DNA from: Balanoglossus misakiensis
Taxonomy: Eukaryota; Hemichordata
Assembly (NCBI GenBank): GCA_040954595.2
Contig: CM082594.2
Location: 9,920,001 to 9,984,000 of the forward strand
Length of the DNA: 64,000 bases
Direction: 5' to 3'
Below are positions 1 through 14,900 of the stretch, in pieces; position 1 is the stretch's first letter, and each line of letters begins with the position of its first letter. Position numbers and translations under genes: made by a program. Below the pieces are notes generated by a model. That model had not been told where the DNA came from. It did not search any database and worked only from the letters and a program-made list of their open reading frames with translations.

Positions 1-1143
1 AGAAGTAATACAAACTTTTCTCAAAATTGGTTTGCATCTCAGGTAGACTTCTTTGCACCATAATGCTAATCAAACAGGAGCACAGTGTCCTTGACGCTAT
101 TTTAAGAAGAAGGAAAAACCAAATCCTCAACATCAGTACAACAAAGGAAAATGATTGCGTTTGCGGGGGGAAAATATTGCATCTGTCTAGATTTGGTCTT
201 TACATAGATGGGTAAGATCCTTTTAATGAGACATTATCACACCCGCTCCTGACTCAAGCCAGGAGTGGGCCGAACAATGGTTACCATGACAACAGATGGT
301 GGAGTAATAGTCGCATAAAACACAGTTTCTTTATGAGCCGGCAGTAAAAGCTAGATAAATCATTTCTCCTTCTACCAGATCTGACAAATTTCATATTAAA
401 CTGACGGAACACTGCGTGTGTAGTATTACTCAGACTGTGAAATATACCGAACCTCTGTAACATTAATTTCCTCGGCGATGAGTGATGGCAGAAATAAAAA
501 CCTGAAAATATCCAGATTTGCTCTTATGGGCAAATTAGTTGCAATAGTTTACATAACATATAAGTCAGCACTGGGGTGGGCTTTAACTGTGGATATTGTA
601 ACAGAAATCTATTACATTTGGAGTATATCCATTTCACTGAAAAAATATTTTTCTTGCACAACAGTTTGTATTACAGAAAAACTTTGAGGCTAAGACATTT
701 AAGATATTGAAAACTGGCAAAAATAATTAACTTATTTTAATCCCACTGAGAAGTTCATCCCATAGTTGTTTGTTAAGAGAAAGATTTGTTTGAAAAAATA
801 TCATCTTTGCGTCGATAAGTTAATGCCAGGCCATCATGCTCTCAGAAGTCAAAAATATTATGACTAGTGGTGCTTCAATATCTCTAAAGTTGCATTTTTA
901 TCGTACAATAGATATTTCAGGTGATCAATTATTGCAGATACAATTACTTCACTAGAAACATGTTTGTTACTAAGGATACCAGACAGATGCCGCCATTCGG
1001 TTTAATTTTTTATGCGATTGATAACACTTTTACATCCCAGAGCTAAATATTGTCAATTTGAAACTAAATATTACATCAAAAGTCGACTGTTCATGTTGGT
1101 ATTTCTTTTGTGTTTTCAGCAGGTGTCTTATTGGGCTTCATCA

Positions 1144-1194
1144 TGGATGGATGGATGGATGAATGAATGAATGAATGAATGAATAAATGAATGA
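1144..1194. repeat. GGAT/GAAT tetranucleotide microsatellite
   Basis: About four GGAT units followed by about nine GAAT units with one GAATAAAT variant. Confidence 0.95.
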
Positions 1195-2515
1195 AATACT
1201 CTGTCATCTGAATGATCAGCACTGTCTGGTTTGTATCGCCGCTGTTCACTACAGATGTCAAAGTACAGAAGACTTGCATATCTGTGTAGAGTGGAGACTG
1301 GTAATTTTACTCCGCTTTGAAAAACGAGCTGGTAGGCGGGCAGTGATGATATCCAAACAAATTAGTTCAAATATGCAGTTATATATCCAAGAAATTATTA
1401 CCAGATGTTGGTGAAAAGGTTTAATATTCTTGTTCAGTAGACCGTAAAATCTTCATAGATTTCAACGGAATTTGTTTTATGTGATCCTCTTTTACTCAAC
1501 AAAGGCCACAATCAAACCTCTTGTCTGAAAGTAATGATTATTGTACGTTTCCAAATCAAATAATTTCTGTGGTTTGAATGCGTTGTATAATGAACTTAAT
1601 GAGATCAGTGGATAGTTTTTGCAAACAGAGTTCGGATCGAGAGAGTAATTACCACCAAGAGTCTTCTGGGTAATTTTTTGTTTTTCAATTTCAATGATAT
1701 CTGAATATCATGAATGTTATCTCCGGTCATATGTATCTTCTAATAATTTGCTGTAATTACTAAAATTGAAATTCATGCCATGTCCAGGACAAATATTCCA
1801 TAAGGATGACTAAAGTAAGGACATCAAGATGGTTATGTTTCAGTAGTAGGGTTAAGAAAACTCCTCAAATCTTCTCTGGGACAGGAAAATGATCAATACT
1901 ATTGAGTATAACCTTTGACCTGTTATGAAGCAATGGATGATAAATATCCAGCTTATTGGGTACACTCGGGTCATCAGAGGTCATCTAGATGATGTAATGT
2001 AGTGTAAAGTATGAGCTGTTATGCAGAGGACACTTTGTGTAGACATACTGTGAGCTCCTTGGCTCTTAGTAACTTCGATCATTGCAAAATGAAGGTCCAA
2101 TTCAATCTGGTTACAATCAGACATAAGCCAAATATGGTACGGCGACGTCTTCTACTTGCGCTGCATGGTATTCTCGTATGTTGTGCCTCACACAGTATCA
2201 GATTGGGTCCAATTGGAGCCTGTGTCATTCTTCATTCCTCTTGTTCTACTGGTTAACAATTCGACGTTATTGCATACAATTAACTAATTTATCAATAAAT
2301 GGTATGTTTTTTATACAGCATGATGTTACATCATTCAAAATGACTTAATGATGACACAATTAAATCATTATCTATATATTAGCCAAGAATTTGAGTGATT
2401 AATGAAAATAACTAGCATTGTCAGTAGGTCACTGGATGAATATTTTTACTCATCCACCAACTGGGCTTAATCATGTTCTATTCAACATGAACACTTGGAG
2501 ACTTTTAATGCATCA

Positions 2516-2672
2516 TTTCATTCATTCATTCATTCATTCATTCATTCATTCATTCATTCATTCATTCATTCATTCATTCATTCATTTATGTGTTCGTTCA
2601 TTCATTCATTCATTTATTCTTTCATTCATTCATTCATTCACTCACTCACTCATTCATTCATTCATCTCATTC
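2516..2672. repeat. TTCA tetranucleotide microsatellite
   Basis: About 155 bp of TTCA units, interrupted near 2585..2600 and turning into a short ACTC run near 2640. It is the reverse-strand equivalent of the GAAT array at 1144. Confidence 0.95.
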
Positions 2673-5599
2673 ATCAAACCACGTGTTTAAACACAACCTG
2701 TCATTACACTGTACAAAATGATAAATTCATCTCATGAAACCATCACAACTCAAGGGATAAAAATGGTTCAGTGATCATCGCAAGGTGGTTTACATTTCAA
2801 TATCACATCTGTTAACCTTTGTCCAATTTTGACCCAATCTCCAGCATTTTTGTCACAGAAAATCCATTCAATTCTCCGCTAATGAAAGTACTAAGAATCA
2901 TGGTTCGTTCATTCATTCATGCATGTATGATAATAATAATTCTGCCAGTGTCGGGGGAATGCCAATCCAAAATGGCAAATTTGCTTCATACTTCAAGTCT
3001 TGCTTGACTTCCTGGATAACATGTCTGACACAGTTATCTATTCTGTGTTCATAATCTTTGACAAGAAACCCAAGGGTCTTACTGAATTCATGAATAAAAG
3101 TCACCAGATTTTTTAGTACTTTATTGCAGTCAACCAAAGCAGGTACATCCAGTATTAAAACATTCATTCCTGTGAAACTCTTACAGATACAGTTTTGAAA
3201 TACAAACATTGTTACTTTATATAGGTACTTTCTAATAAAAAAAAAGTTTCCTTTGATAAATGTTTCAAAAATTCTGACCCATGCCTGCATTGAATTGGTA
3301 ATCTTGAGATAAAACAAAATAAATGACTCTCACCCAAAATAATGTAAGCTCATAAATTTTGAATTAAAATCTCATAAATCTTTTAAAAACTCTCCTTTTA
3401 ACTGAAGATGCTGGAGCCAAGATGTCGAGAGTTCAGACTTTTGGTGCCACAGTAAGAAGACTTGCAAACATTCTCCCGATATTAAATATTTTACGGGTGA
3501 GTACATACTATTCATACAGATGACATGTGTGTGATCACTAAGGTGAATTATTGGATAACATCCACCGTACAGTAGAGTGAACTTTTGTCCGAGATGCCCT
3601 TGTGTTCTTTCCTGGTGTTCTGTGATTATGGATTAATTCAACAAGTATGTAGCTACTTCTGTAATCATCGGAGTCGTCTTTCAAACTGCCAATAAATTGA
3701 AGAAGCTTCAAATTTTTGCTCCAATTATACCATGTCTGGTACCAGGGAACAATTTATGAGAAAATCATCTCCAATGCACTAAATTTTGAACTGAACTATA
3801 ACAATGTTTTCCAAAAACATCCAACATGAGTCAGGCTATTTTACCAAGTTCTATATCCAGAGTATATTTCAAAAGTATGAGAATTTAGCAATTGATAGAG
3901 CTTTTCTGATTGTAATCTTAGATTTATGATAAAACTCTTTCAACAGAAATGTTGTGGGTGATTGGTATATAATATGATAAAAGACACTTGGTGGTTAAAG
4001 GTTCTTTAGTTCCCATGGTAACAATAAGTTGGCAGAGAAAGTGTCAAAGCCATTTTGGATCAAGGATTAACTTAGCATTATGGGTATAAAGTCAACCACG
4101 GTTGACTGATCAGCATGGCTAGTGTGTAAGTAGGCTAGTATATTGGTAGTGTCCTCCTTTTGTGTCACAAATCGAATTAAACATTACAGAAGCATATGAT
4201 TGAGTACCACCAGGGGAAGCCAGTGGAGTTTGTATCAGTTGTGGGTGCACTGAGTTCTCAGAGTCATTTCAGTCGACGTGTTCCTGTGAAAATGAAGGAA
4301 TTTCCCGGGAGGATCTAAACACAGCTGAAGTGGCTTTGTTTGACGCTCTTTATACAATGGAACTCAGTCCCCATTATACAAAGTAGAGATCTTCGAGCCA
4401 TGAGAACTAAAGGGGAGGGGACACACACAATCTTGATCAATACTGACAGAGTATGGGTGCAACTGTTTGTAACTGTCAGTGTTTACAATTTCCCTCCCTA
4501 ATTTCCTTGTCTAAATGATCTGCTAATTGTTAATAATCATTAATTAACAGTATATTTTCTGATGTTTCCTGTAATTCTGACTTTATTTTATTCAAAATGC
4601 AGTCATTAGAAATCTACAATGAAAAAAAATTACAATTAAAATGACTTAAATAAGGTACAATTAAAGATAAATAAATGAAACTAAAGACTTGGTGTTTGTA
4701 GAGAATTCTCAACAATAACAGTTTAGTATTCCTTGAAATGTAAATTGATAAATGAATGGTACTGTAAGACCATGCTACCTTCCTTGAATGATTCATCAGG
4801 TTAGCAATGATTTGTTAATAGACAGAAATTAAAGTTCTGTTCTGCTTTATGACTAGCATTGTTCTGTGACTATTCCGAACCCATCAACGTCGAACAATAC
4901 ATCACAATAGACAGTTTTGACTCCTTAATGACTTGCAGAATAAATCCAAGGCCATGCCTGTTAAGTTACTAGTTTAACTTAATATCAGTTGCCGCCACTA
5001 TGTCTGACTTCTGACAACATGGAATCATTAATATCCCCAGTTGCTTGAAAAATATGAATATTAATCCATGAACATAAATTTCATCACAATTGATGATCTC
5101 ACTTGATAACCAGTTCCACGCATTGCAATTGAGTTTCCATCAAGACCTTTTTTACTCCTTTTAAAATCATACTTTGAAATAGTTGGAATTTAATTGATAG
5201 ATATCCATCCTCATATGACCTCTTCAAATTCAGGGAGAAAGGTACACTTCAACTCTAACATTGTATGGATATAATTTCAAGACAACAGATCTTAGCAATC
5301 AATGTGATTATATTCTATTTCGTTCAATTCACACGTTTATTGTTATACGCTCTTTCTCCTACGAAAGAATGCGATTGGAAATTATCTTGCCGCAGCACGA
5401 TTGATCAAAGATTAAAAGTTTGACCACATATGTCCTAAGGTCGTATCGTCGATTGTCTGTGTACCTTTTCCGCAATAATTCCATTCCACCTGCATGTTTA
5501 CCTGAGTTTTATCCGCTGTTTTAGATTGGCTTTCATCTATTCCGATGAATCACGCACTTTTGTGTCATGATTGGTCACTTTAAACTAGTCCCTCCTTCA

Positions 5600-5849
5600 T
5601 GGTGTAATCTATGTTAATGTATGATAAAGAGCTCTGCTTGCCAAATATGGTAGCTACTCATTAAGCTTGCCCAACTGAGCGTTTATTTTGCCTGCATGTT
5701 TTCATGGAGTATTGGCGTCGGGGAAAGGTGGTCGACGTCGCCGAATTTCAAGGGATTTTACGCGGTTTTTTGCTTGGACCCTTTTAGGATTAATGCAGGA
5801 GGAACAGGAGATAACCGGCCGTGGCGTAGTGTAGTGTGTTTTGTCAAAC
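5600..5849 (+). promoter_or_regulatory. NEO1: Presumed promoter and 5' leader
   Basis: The 190 bp before and around the start codon are visibly richer in CpG than the flanks (clusters such as GGTCGACGTCGCCG and ACCGGCCGTGGCG), as at many animal promoters. A weak TATA-like TATGATAAAG lies near 5620. No transcription start can be fixed. If transcription starts upstream of 5696, an upstream ATG in poor context (T at -3) opens a different frame that overlaps the signal-peptide start and could dampen translation. Confidence 0.4.
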
Positions 5850-5922
5850 ATGGCCAGAAATCGAGCCATCGGTGGATGGATTCTCGTCTTGGTGTCCCTC
5901 TCTCAAGCAGTTGTAGTTTTAG
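5850..5922 (+). CDS. NEO1: Exon 1: signal peptide
   Basis: Starts [20 protein letters not shown]: a basic N-terminus, then a hydrophobic core, typical of a secretory signal peptide. The ATG has a strong context (A at -3, G at +4). The exon holds 24 codons plus 1 nt, then the donor G|GTGAGT, so intron 1 is phase 1. The other ATG nearby (5696) is in a frame that cannot join exon 2. Vertebrate neogenin and DCC also confine the signal peptide to exon 1. Confidence 0.88.
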
Positions 5923-8900
5923 GTGAGTTAGAACTTATTTATACACTCCAGCTCTGGTCTTCAAACTACTGCATATAAACGCCGTTGTGAGATTTAGGCG
6001 TGAGATGGGTATTTTGAAGACCTAGGCGTTAAGCAGTGCGAGGTTTGATTCATTAATTGTATGTGGACAGTGTTATGACAGTGGTTATGACAGTGTGACT
6101 GTGCTGGTAGTCGGGGTCAAGATTGTCCGCGTTTGACAAAGGACGCGTGTACACTGGTGCACGTAATGGACAGGAGGGGAGGCCGTGTGGTTGTTGTGTA
6201 AAACTTCGTCAGAACTTCGAAGACATTACTCTAAACGCCTCTAAGCCGTGCTAAATATCTGACTGGGGGCCTGATTGCGAGTATGTGCCATCTGCTCAAG
6301 AGTCATTCTGAGGGGGGTTTGAAGGAACGGTTTCTGAGAAATCACCAAGGATGTGAGCTGGAGTCTCAGCCAGCCGAGGTTGAAGTTGACGGCGATACGT
6401 GTTCACTCCCGACTCGCGTCTCACTCACGGAGCTGTTGTCAATCTTTCGTCTGCATGCATGCCGTGCTTTATTATAAGAGGGGATTAGTTAACCAAGACA
6501 TGCGGAACTCCCGATGGCGATTCAAACGTTCCTTCGTGTGACTTTCACGGATGTAATTTTCGCTTCTTCCGCTTGTTTGTGCCAAGTATCAACGATCAAC
6601 GCACAGGCACAGTCGACTCTGCCAAGAAGATCCCCGTGCTCGGTGTGGATATCGACTCGAGCGAGATTGAAAACCCAGATGCTAGTGGAACTCGGAAGAT
6701 CATTTGAGTTGACGAAAGTTGTAGCAGTAAAGCAACTATCAGGAGTTCAGAGATGAGAATGCATAGGAAGATTGATTAAAGGGTTTCTCTGCAAGACCTG
6801 AGTTCGTGCAATTGATGAAACTCTTCAGTGAAATGTACATGGTGTAGTCACGGTGCCGTCTTCCGCGTTGTAAGGCCAAGTGAAGCTTCACATGCGAGCT
6901 TGCTGTCAACACCATCGAGGTGCAAACCTCACTTGAGGGCGACCGGACTGATCCGAGAAAAAAGTATTGACTAGAAGCGCTTCATCCACTAAACCGGAGT
7001 GAAGAAAATGGCAAGAAACGCGAACGTTTGACCGTGCAAATGAAATGGACAACTGAGAGTGATGTACGATTTCAATTGAACGCTGCAACAGAGTTACACT
7101 TTAGTCATTCATTGGTTCAAATGTTGCAAAGATGGCCATTAAGTTCCTTAATGGGGGGGGGGGGGCAAAATAAATCGTCAAGCCTTGAAACACGAAATCC
7201 AGTGACACCTTCAGAATAATGCAAATTTACTAGGATGTACTAGTGAGATAATATTCAGATTCATCTCTCAAGCTTGATGCGTCCTTCAAGCTTCCATATA
7301 TGCCGGGGAAAGCAAACCAGAGACATTATATGGATGTAATGGAAATGCAGCGAGCGTACTAACTAACAGTGGTTGGTAAAAGTATGTAGAATTGATGCTA
7401 TACCAGCTGCGAGGATTGGCCGTCAGGCCCTGACACGATATCCGTCAATGTGCGACGAGTTCATATGTTTTTAGAGAGACTGTGATTGTTGCAGGCGTTT
7501 ATAACAATGGACATATAAAACATTTTAATAAATGAATGACAATAGTGATATTATCCCACATTATTATGGACATATGCTGTCACCGGGTTATTCCTATAAA
7601 CATTATGGTTTTGGTCAGGTATTACTCTCTACCCAGTTTAGTATATTTGACTAGTTCTAGGTCATCTGTGCCCTTTTGTCTCTTGGCATAAAAGTGTTGT
7701 TCCTGAGGAATACAAATGAGGCTTAATGAGAGACGCCTCGTTAGAAGTTTGAATAGCAATTAGCCTACATTATAGTGAAAAATATGAGAATAAATGTCTA
7801 CACCAACATTTGAATCTGTTTCATATTTGACAGTTCTGTGCTAAAACAGTTGTATATTTATTTTGTTTTGAGGGGATAATTTTTAATCTGCATACCAATA
7901 AACTGATTATTCTGCAGAATTTTATTTCTGAACGTGTAAATATTTTTTCAAGCTGTTCACATATTTCTTGATCTTTTGGTTTAGTGGGTTTTTACACAAT
8001 TATTGTACCTTGGGATGTATACAAATGTAGAAGGGTTGACTACTTAGCAAGCTGTCTAACTCTTTGTTTCTGAGAAGCAGTTTGCCAAATGAGTTTTGCT
8101 ATTCAAAGTACTATCCTCACCCCTGTGGAACACTCGATTGTGTGTGTAAGCTTGGGCTGTTGTTTATTGGGGGGGGGGGGTACCTACCTGTGCTAAAACT
8201 GTGGAACAGCGAAAGTGCATTACATGCCGAGAAGAATTGGACATTTAATATGGCGTACTCACTTCACAATGTGCCATTACCGGGTGTTTAGAACACGATC
8301 GTACGGAAACTCAACTCCTAAAATGGACGTACTGGCCACGACAAATAATGCCTAAGAGCTGTAAACAATGATATTTCTTATGGTCCGCCATGCTTTTAAA
8401 AGAAAGACAGAGTAGGTAACGTGCACATTGGAGCAAGGGTGAACTGGTATCCAAGCCACCTGGGGAAAACCGACACCAATCGACTGAAATTCTGAAATTT
8501 CACTCGGTGAACCCGAAAATGCTCTGCTTGATTGTGCAGCGCACAGAACAAGTTAGGTTGTGTTGTTGAATTGTGTGTTATTTAGACTAACAAAGTTAGA
8601 AAAGCAAAAAGCTTGATGATGCCCTGGGGGGCTTCTGCTGCAGTTAGAAGATTCTGGTGCTCGTCTGTTTTCAGACGGAAGTTCAGTGGGGTTGCGTTTG
8701 TTGTCAAACCATCGATCATCTGCGAGAAACTGTGATTTGGTGTTTCTTGTTTTAATCATCATGATTAAATTAGAATTATTGTCGGCATTCTGGTCTTTTA
8801 TCATACCCTGCATCTGGAAGCACTGGAGTGTTGAGGCTTCACAAAATACCCCTTAGGTTTCTTGAAAAAAAAATACTGCTTGCTCAAACAGTTGATGAGT

Positions 8901-11900
8901 GTTGCTTGAATTCTGCAACATTTCTTACTGTACCAGTATTTATCCTTGTCAGAGCCCAGGGGCTTGAAAATGTTATTGGCGGGGGTGGGGGGGGGGGGTG
9001 TAGGGGGGATTGTCTGTAACCTGAGCACAATTTTATTTTGAAAGGTGATTCGAAAATTAATAAAGAGAACTGATAAATAGCTGGTATGAATTGAATATTA
9101 TGTGTTGATTTTCTGTCTGTGACAAGTCAAGTATAAAGCACTTGTGTTCAGTCTCTCTAGAGCACTCTTTAAACTTCTCTTCCCAAGAAAATCATAAAAA
9201 TAATCACATTTAAAAGCTTATTTGGTCACAGTATGTGCATATGACTCAAGCAAGAAGTATTGAAAATGTTTCTCTTGGGGGGAATACAGTGCTATCAATG
9301 ATTTTCTTCTTGTCTCGCGATGAACACTATGAACTGTAACTGCAGAAAACAGCCAGATTGCTTTCTTGTTGGTATAAATTTTCATATTTTGGTGTGCTAG
9401 GTAGCAGAGAGAGATGGAAACTAGCCATCCAAATCATGGGGCAAAGTTTTGTGGTGTTGGGGTCAGGTAGTCTCTGTTACACAAAGTGGTAGCGCTTTAA
9501 AATGTCAGACACCGGAGAAGTCAGGAAGTGTGGAAAAAGGAAAAGTCCAGCTTGGATGGCTTTGTGATTATGATTTGAAAAAAAAAGTGAAATCGGCGTT
9601 TCGACACATCGCGATGATAGGTACCGATCATTCAATCCCAAATGTCCATCTGATCAGTGCGGCATGACTTGTCTATCAACCCAAACTTGAGTACCGGGCC
9701 CTCTTGCCCCTCACTATCGTCGTGGTAATCCAAGTTTCACGCCAAGGTTAAAAATACAATCAGCAAAGCCTGATAGCCAGCATGCAATACAGTATGCTGT
9801 AAACTTTGAATACCAAAGACGATAATAAATATGTGAGGTATTTTGAAGATGACTTTGCCAGAGTACAAAATTAAAGTTAGTGCGATGTTAAGTTTTCAGA
9901 CAGACTGCCTAGTGCCTTTTACACCACAGTCTCTCCGTGCTGATAAAATCTAGATTCAGACAGTCTCAAACTTCAAAGGATTCAACAGAAAGGGTTAGTT
10001 TGCCGTATACAGAAGCTTGGAATTAGAAACTGGTGATATTTTCGTTGGGGGTGTAGAATTACAAACCTGCTCTGCTGGGGTAACTAATGGGCCTGGTTGT
10101 GATTGACAGACCGAGTACAAGGGGTTTGAGCTGAAACGCAATGGACCAACAAATGATATTTTATCCTCGGACAAAAACAAAATGTGCATTTAGCTGAGAG
10201 GTGCATTGAGCAGTCCTGTGGTGACAAAATAACATAACCTTACAAAGTTTGTACCTTTTCAGGAATGTGTGGGGTTCAATATCAGAGTACAGATCACCAA
10301 ATTCAATTAATTTGTTTACAACCGGTACAACAATATAGTACCTGACACTCCATCCTTGATAACTACATGTAAATGACATTATATGGTTTTGATTCTTGAA
10401 CTATGTCTGTTGTATACAGTTCTGACCATACTATCTAAAAACAAAATGACTGGATTATGTACAGTTTTGGCATAGCTACTGGAATCATTGAAGTCCAGTT
10501 CTTGTAATTTCCAGTTCTGTGAATTCAGGCGCCACAAGGACAGATAGCAGATTATTTTTCTTATAAATTGGTAGGTGTTAATAACACGACGAGGGCCAGG
10601 CATGTGAGGAAGCATAAGAGACAGTCGAGACACAATGCCTGTCTCGGAAATCAGATCCAGGCAACATTGATTTTTAGTGTATACACACCCTGTGATACCT
10701 TTTACCATTGTTTAGAATTGCGCTGAACACCGAATATCACAATTCTGAATATTATTTCCGGATGAAAAAAAAATGACGAAGCAAATAAAGAATGTGAATG
10801 GAAGGGGTATTGTCTTTCAAGAAATGGATTTGGTGTGCTTCTCTGTTATTCTGTGGGCAGTATATGGAACAAAGGAAAGGTGTTTTGTATGTGAGCTGTC
10901 AGTGGAATCTGACGTCTTTTGCAAAGCATGCATGCCACGGCTTAAAAGGGGTAAAACAGATCCTACAGTCTGTGGTTTCACAACTCAATGGCTTGACCTC
11001 ATCAAAGTTTGTTACTGCAAGTATTTTTATCTGGTGAAATTTGATTTGATGGGGTCAAGGGATTTAAAGGTAGGGATTTATCTCAAATTTCCATAGTAAT
11101 TTGACATAGCCTATGATCTAACTAACTAAGTACAAGTAGTTTACTCGATGCCGGCATGGGGATCTTACCTGTCTGCCTCTAGGTGGCAGGCTTCAAGAAA
11201 AAAAGCATTGAGATATTATCACTGGGTACAAAAATGAAAGTAGACAGGAAACATCAAGCTCATTCACTTCATCAAAATGACATTACATTACCTGGAGTTT
11301 GAATTTCAGAATTTTAAATTGCAATAACTGATGCAAGTATTAGTACATTTGTAAACTGTGAAGTCCTTACTGTATATTGGACATATTTGATAAAAGTGAA
11401 ATTTCACACGTTGACACACTGACAGATAAACGCTATTTATATCATTTGGAATTATCCTTAATTTTGGTTCTGTAGCAGTCTCTTTTTTCGCTGAATGTGT
11501 TGATGAAACTGAAACTGACATGATTGTGGTCATTCAGAGCATAGACACCATTCAATCACCTTCTGTATTCAGCTTCAGACAGGGATGAGTCAGACCCCCT
11601 AGGTGGATGATTCTTGTGGTGTCAAAATAACGGCGGAAGATGATGCATTTAATTGAAAGCGGTCGTTTTGGGTGTCATCCTCAGTTTTGCTGTGTGAATG
11701 AATTTAACACAGCATGGTGTGTTAAATTTTCATAAATTGACAATTCAGGTAGCAGGGTTGTTTTCATTATTCAGAGAAGAATGCATGTATCACCAGAACT
11801 GTCATAGACAACAGCTCGTAACTCTTGCACGTTTTATCCAAATCATTGGAAGGCTTCTAATACCTTTGGTATGTAATAACAATAGAGCAGTACCACACAG

Positions 11901-14900
11901 ACTCACAACAGAGCATCAGAATATGACTGATTGTCAAAGATAAAAAATAATATTAAAAGTTTTTTTGGTCTCAGTTATTGATAAATGTGATATTCCCATT
12001 TCAATCACCTCAGACGTTGCCTTTAAAAAGTAAATCTGGTACTGTTCCCAGTTTACTAATTTGTAACATTGGCTTGTCTGCCAATAAAAACCACTGAGTA
12101 TGGAAGCTGCATGTTAATTTGTGTTAATCCTACTGGTTGTACTTTGCTGGCACCATAAATCACCCACTTTTGAAATTCAGGTCACGCATGCAATAAACGC
12201 TGGTAGTGGCACTCTGATTGTGTGTGTCAAAATGTTGTCAGAGGAAGGGGAAAATAGTCAATGTTGTTGGATAACTTGAAGTTTGGTACAGAAGATAAGA
12301 GGACAAGCCCATAGTTTGAATGTCTCTAAACAACAACAAATAAATCTCTGACTTGAATAGACTTGCTAATCACATAAATACAATATCAGCTTTATTCAAG
12401 TGTTGTCTGTATATTTTGGCTGTTATGTAATTGATGTAAATAAACATTTCTGATCAAGTTTGATTTTGATGCGACTACACATTCTGCAGACAGTCATAGA
12501 ACTTTACCTGCTGGTAACCCTAGCCAGACTAACATTATTCCAGAGTTTATTTCCCTTGGTATCTTTCATATGGCCGAGGAGAGTGGAATGTTGGAATAGG
12601 ATCTGGTGTTTACTGTTCAGTAGAGTCCCACAGTAATCATCAGTGTCCTCTGTACCATTGATGGGAAACAGATGAGTCTAAACCTGACACTGCCAACAAG
12701 GCCAAAAATAGACTGAATATCATTAGTTTATCAGTTGTGTTCTTTCTCAGTAGCCGTAGTGTCAAGATCAGTGTGTTACAGGTTTTGTTATCCTGGGCTA
12801 GGCACTGATAGCACATGGTATATATTGTGTCTCATAATTATTGAGATGCAGGGTGATTTGGTGTGTAGAATCTAGCACCTGGTGTATGACTTAATGGTCA
12901 GGTCTTGCCTGTATGCTGGTTTAGTTGATGTGTGCAAGCATCATACATGTACATGCGGATATGCAGCAAGACAAGTCTCAGAGGAGATCATCTATTTTGC
13001 TCTGGTTCATACACAGTAGAGAATGTGACATTTCTTTACAACTTCATGCATATAGGCATTATAAAAGTGTACTCCACAGATGAATTATTGGTCCATGCCA
13101 CACATTCTGCTCCGGGCAGCCTGTTTGCAAACAAAGCAACATTTCCCTGGTTTTAGTCATAATTCTTTTGAATTTTCATCTTCATCAGGTATTTGAAAAT
13201 AAATGAATACAACAAAAGGCCACGTGAATAGCATTTCTACATGCCGACAATGCATCTGCATGCATAATTGAGATCCCTGATCTGCAGCCATGCAACAGCA
13301 GGACCCGGTCTGTAGCTGGTGTAGGGTTTCCCTCAATGCACTTTGTGCAGGTTTTTTTTCCACTTCGATTACAAGCATTGAACACAGCGCTGAGAGAAAA
13401 GAAATGTCAGGCACTGAGAGAGATTATGTTATTGTTCGTTGGTTGAATAGCTTGACTGGAGAACCTTGTCAACTTGCATTGATTGGACTATACCACGATT
13501 ATGAAGCCATGTTGAAGGTATTCACCCCACAATTAACATGTTTCCATGCATGGATTCTTGAGTTGTTTGTGGGCCCCCTCTTAGCGCTCATTGATTTCTC
13601 CCACACCACACAAGCACAAAGTACGCAGATTTATTTCCTATGGCAGTAATTCACTGAATAAATTTACCGGCCTGGGAACGGTTCGGGTTTCTTGGCTTCG
13701 TACGTGGATAGCCCCAGCCGTTGCAGCCAGGCTGCTCTTTGGATTTTTGAATGGGACAAAACACAAAGTGTAATTACAGGTTTCTCTTCACAAGTTCCAC
13801 CCAGCACATGCCATGGTCACTATCACTGACAAGAGCCGACATCAACACAACATGCACCTCATTTCCATATGCAATTCCATGCTTGACTGGTTTCTGTCTA
13901 TTGAGCCTGAGAAACACTCTCTGCCACTAAACACCCTTGAATGCCACGTTCAGAGGTGTTGCTGCAGACCCATAAACATTTAGTGGTCGTAAAATGTATC
14001 GTTTGTGTGGGCTGGTGCTCTAGCTGGCAAATCACTCTCTGTTGTGGTGGTGTTAACCCTTCCACCCCTATTTCCCTGTGTAAAGAGGTCCAGCGGTGCC
14101 ATTGAGAACAATGGAGTTGGGCTAAACCATGCTTGTGAAAGGGTTGTGTGTTTAGAAGGAACTGTACCGTTTGAAGACGGAATTATAAGAATCACTGAGG
14201 CAGAGTTGCAGGAAAAGAATCTGGCAAGGACAGAATGAAAACCACAATTGTGTGGTATGCCTGTATTGTGTATCTAGCCAATATGATTATGACTTGTAAC
14301 TTATCACAAGTGCCTCTAAGCTTTCTAAGAGATTAGCTGTACAGTTGTACTACCAAGACCAGGCCAGCTTTATCTCATTGAATACTGTAGACGGAATTAT
14401 GCGTATACTATTACTGAGTGTGGAGGGGTTTCTGAAAGCTATGCTCAGTATTCCCTGTGACATACCCACAGGTTAGCAGTGTTGAGTTGTGTAATGATAT
14501 ACAGGAAAGAAAATCAAGAATAAAACTCTGTTGGAATGTCCAGAATGATGGGAGTGTTACTACAGAAATACTTGACTGTCTAGTATGTACTGTAATGAAA
14601 AAATGCAAGATACTCTATCTCAGTACCCAAGGCCTAGCATCTGATAGACTAAAGTCCTTCTTTTGAGAGAGATTTGCAGAAAGATTTTCAACCAGCTCCA
14701 ACGTGACAGATCTTAGTCGATAAACAACATAGTGCAGGTGGAAGTACTCGCTGCCTGATGATCATCTAAGAGTGGAACATTTTCAGACTTGTTATTTCTG
14801 GACTGACATCCCATCCAGACATAATGGGTTCAGTTCTAGACCCTCACTGTTCAAGCTGTATATTCAACCTGATAATTACCTTAGTGGCGACTTTTATACC

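Larger units (their letters stand above)
1..5599. other. Upstream intergenic DNA
   Basis: AT-rich sequence with two tetranucleotide arrays (1144..1194 and 2516..2672). No recognisable gene. A minus-strand open frame of 134 codons (2913..3317) and a short open stretch ending in a donor-like site (3422..3496) are too weak to call. Confidence 0.7.

Noticed and set aside
2418-2737. His/Ser/Phe/Ile repeat proteins near 2.5 kb
   Set aside because: Translation of the TTCA tetranucleotide repeat.
2913-3317. Minus-strand open frame of 134 codons upstream of the gene
   Set aside because: The composition is that expected of AT-rich DNA, no motif or family is recognised, and similar lengths occur by chance in this window. 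A protein search would be decisive.
5696-5926. 76-codon frame starting at the first ATG before exon 1
   Set aside because: It overlaps the signal-peptide exon in another frame, has a poor start context and cannot join exon 2 in frame. At most it is an upstream ORF in the leader.
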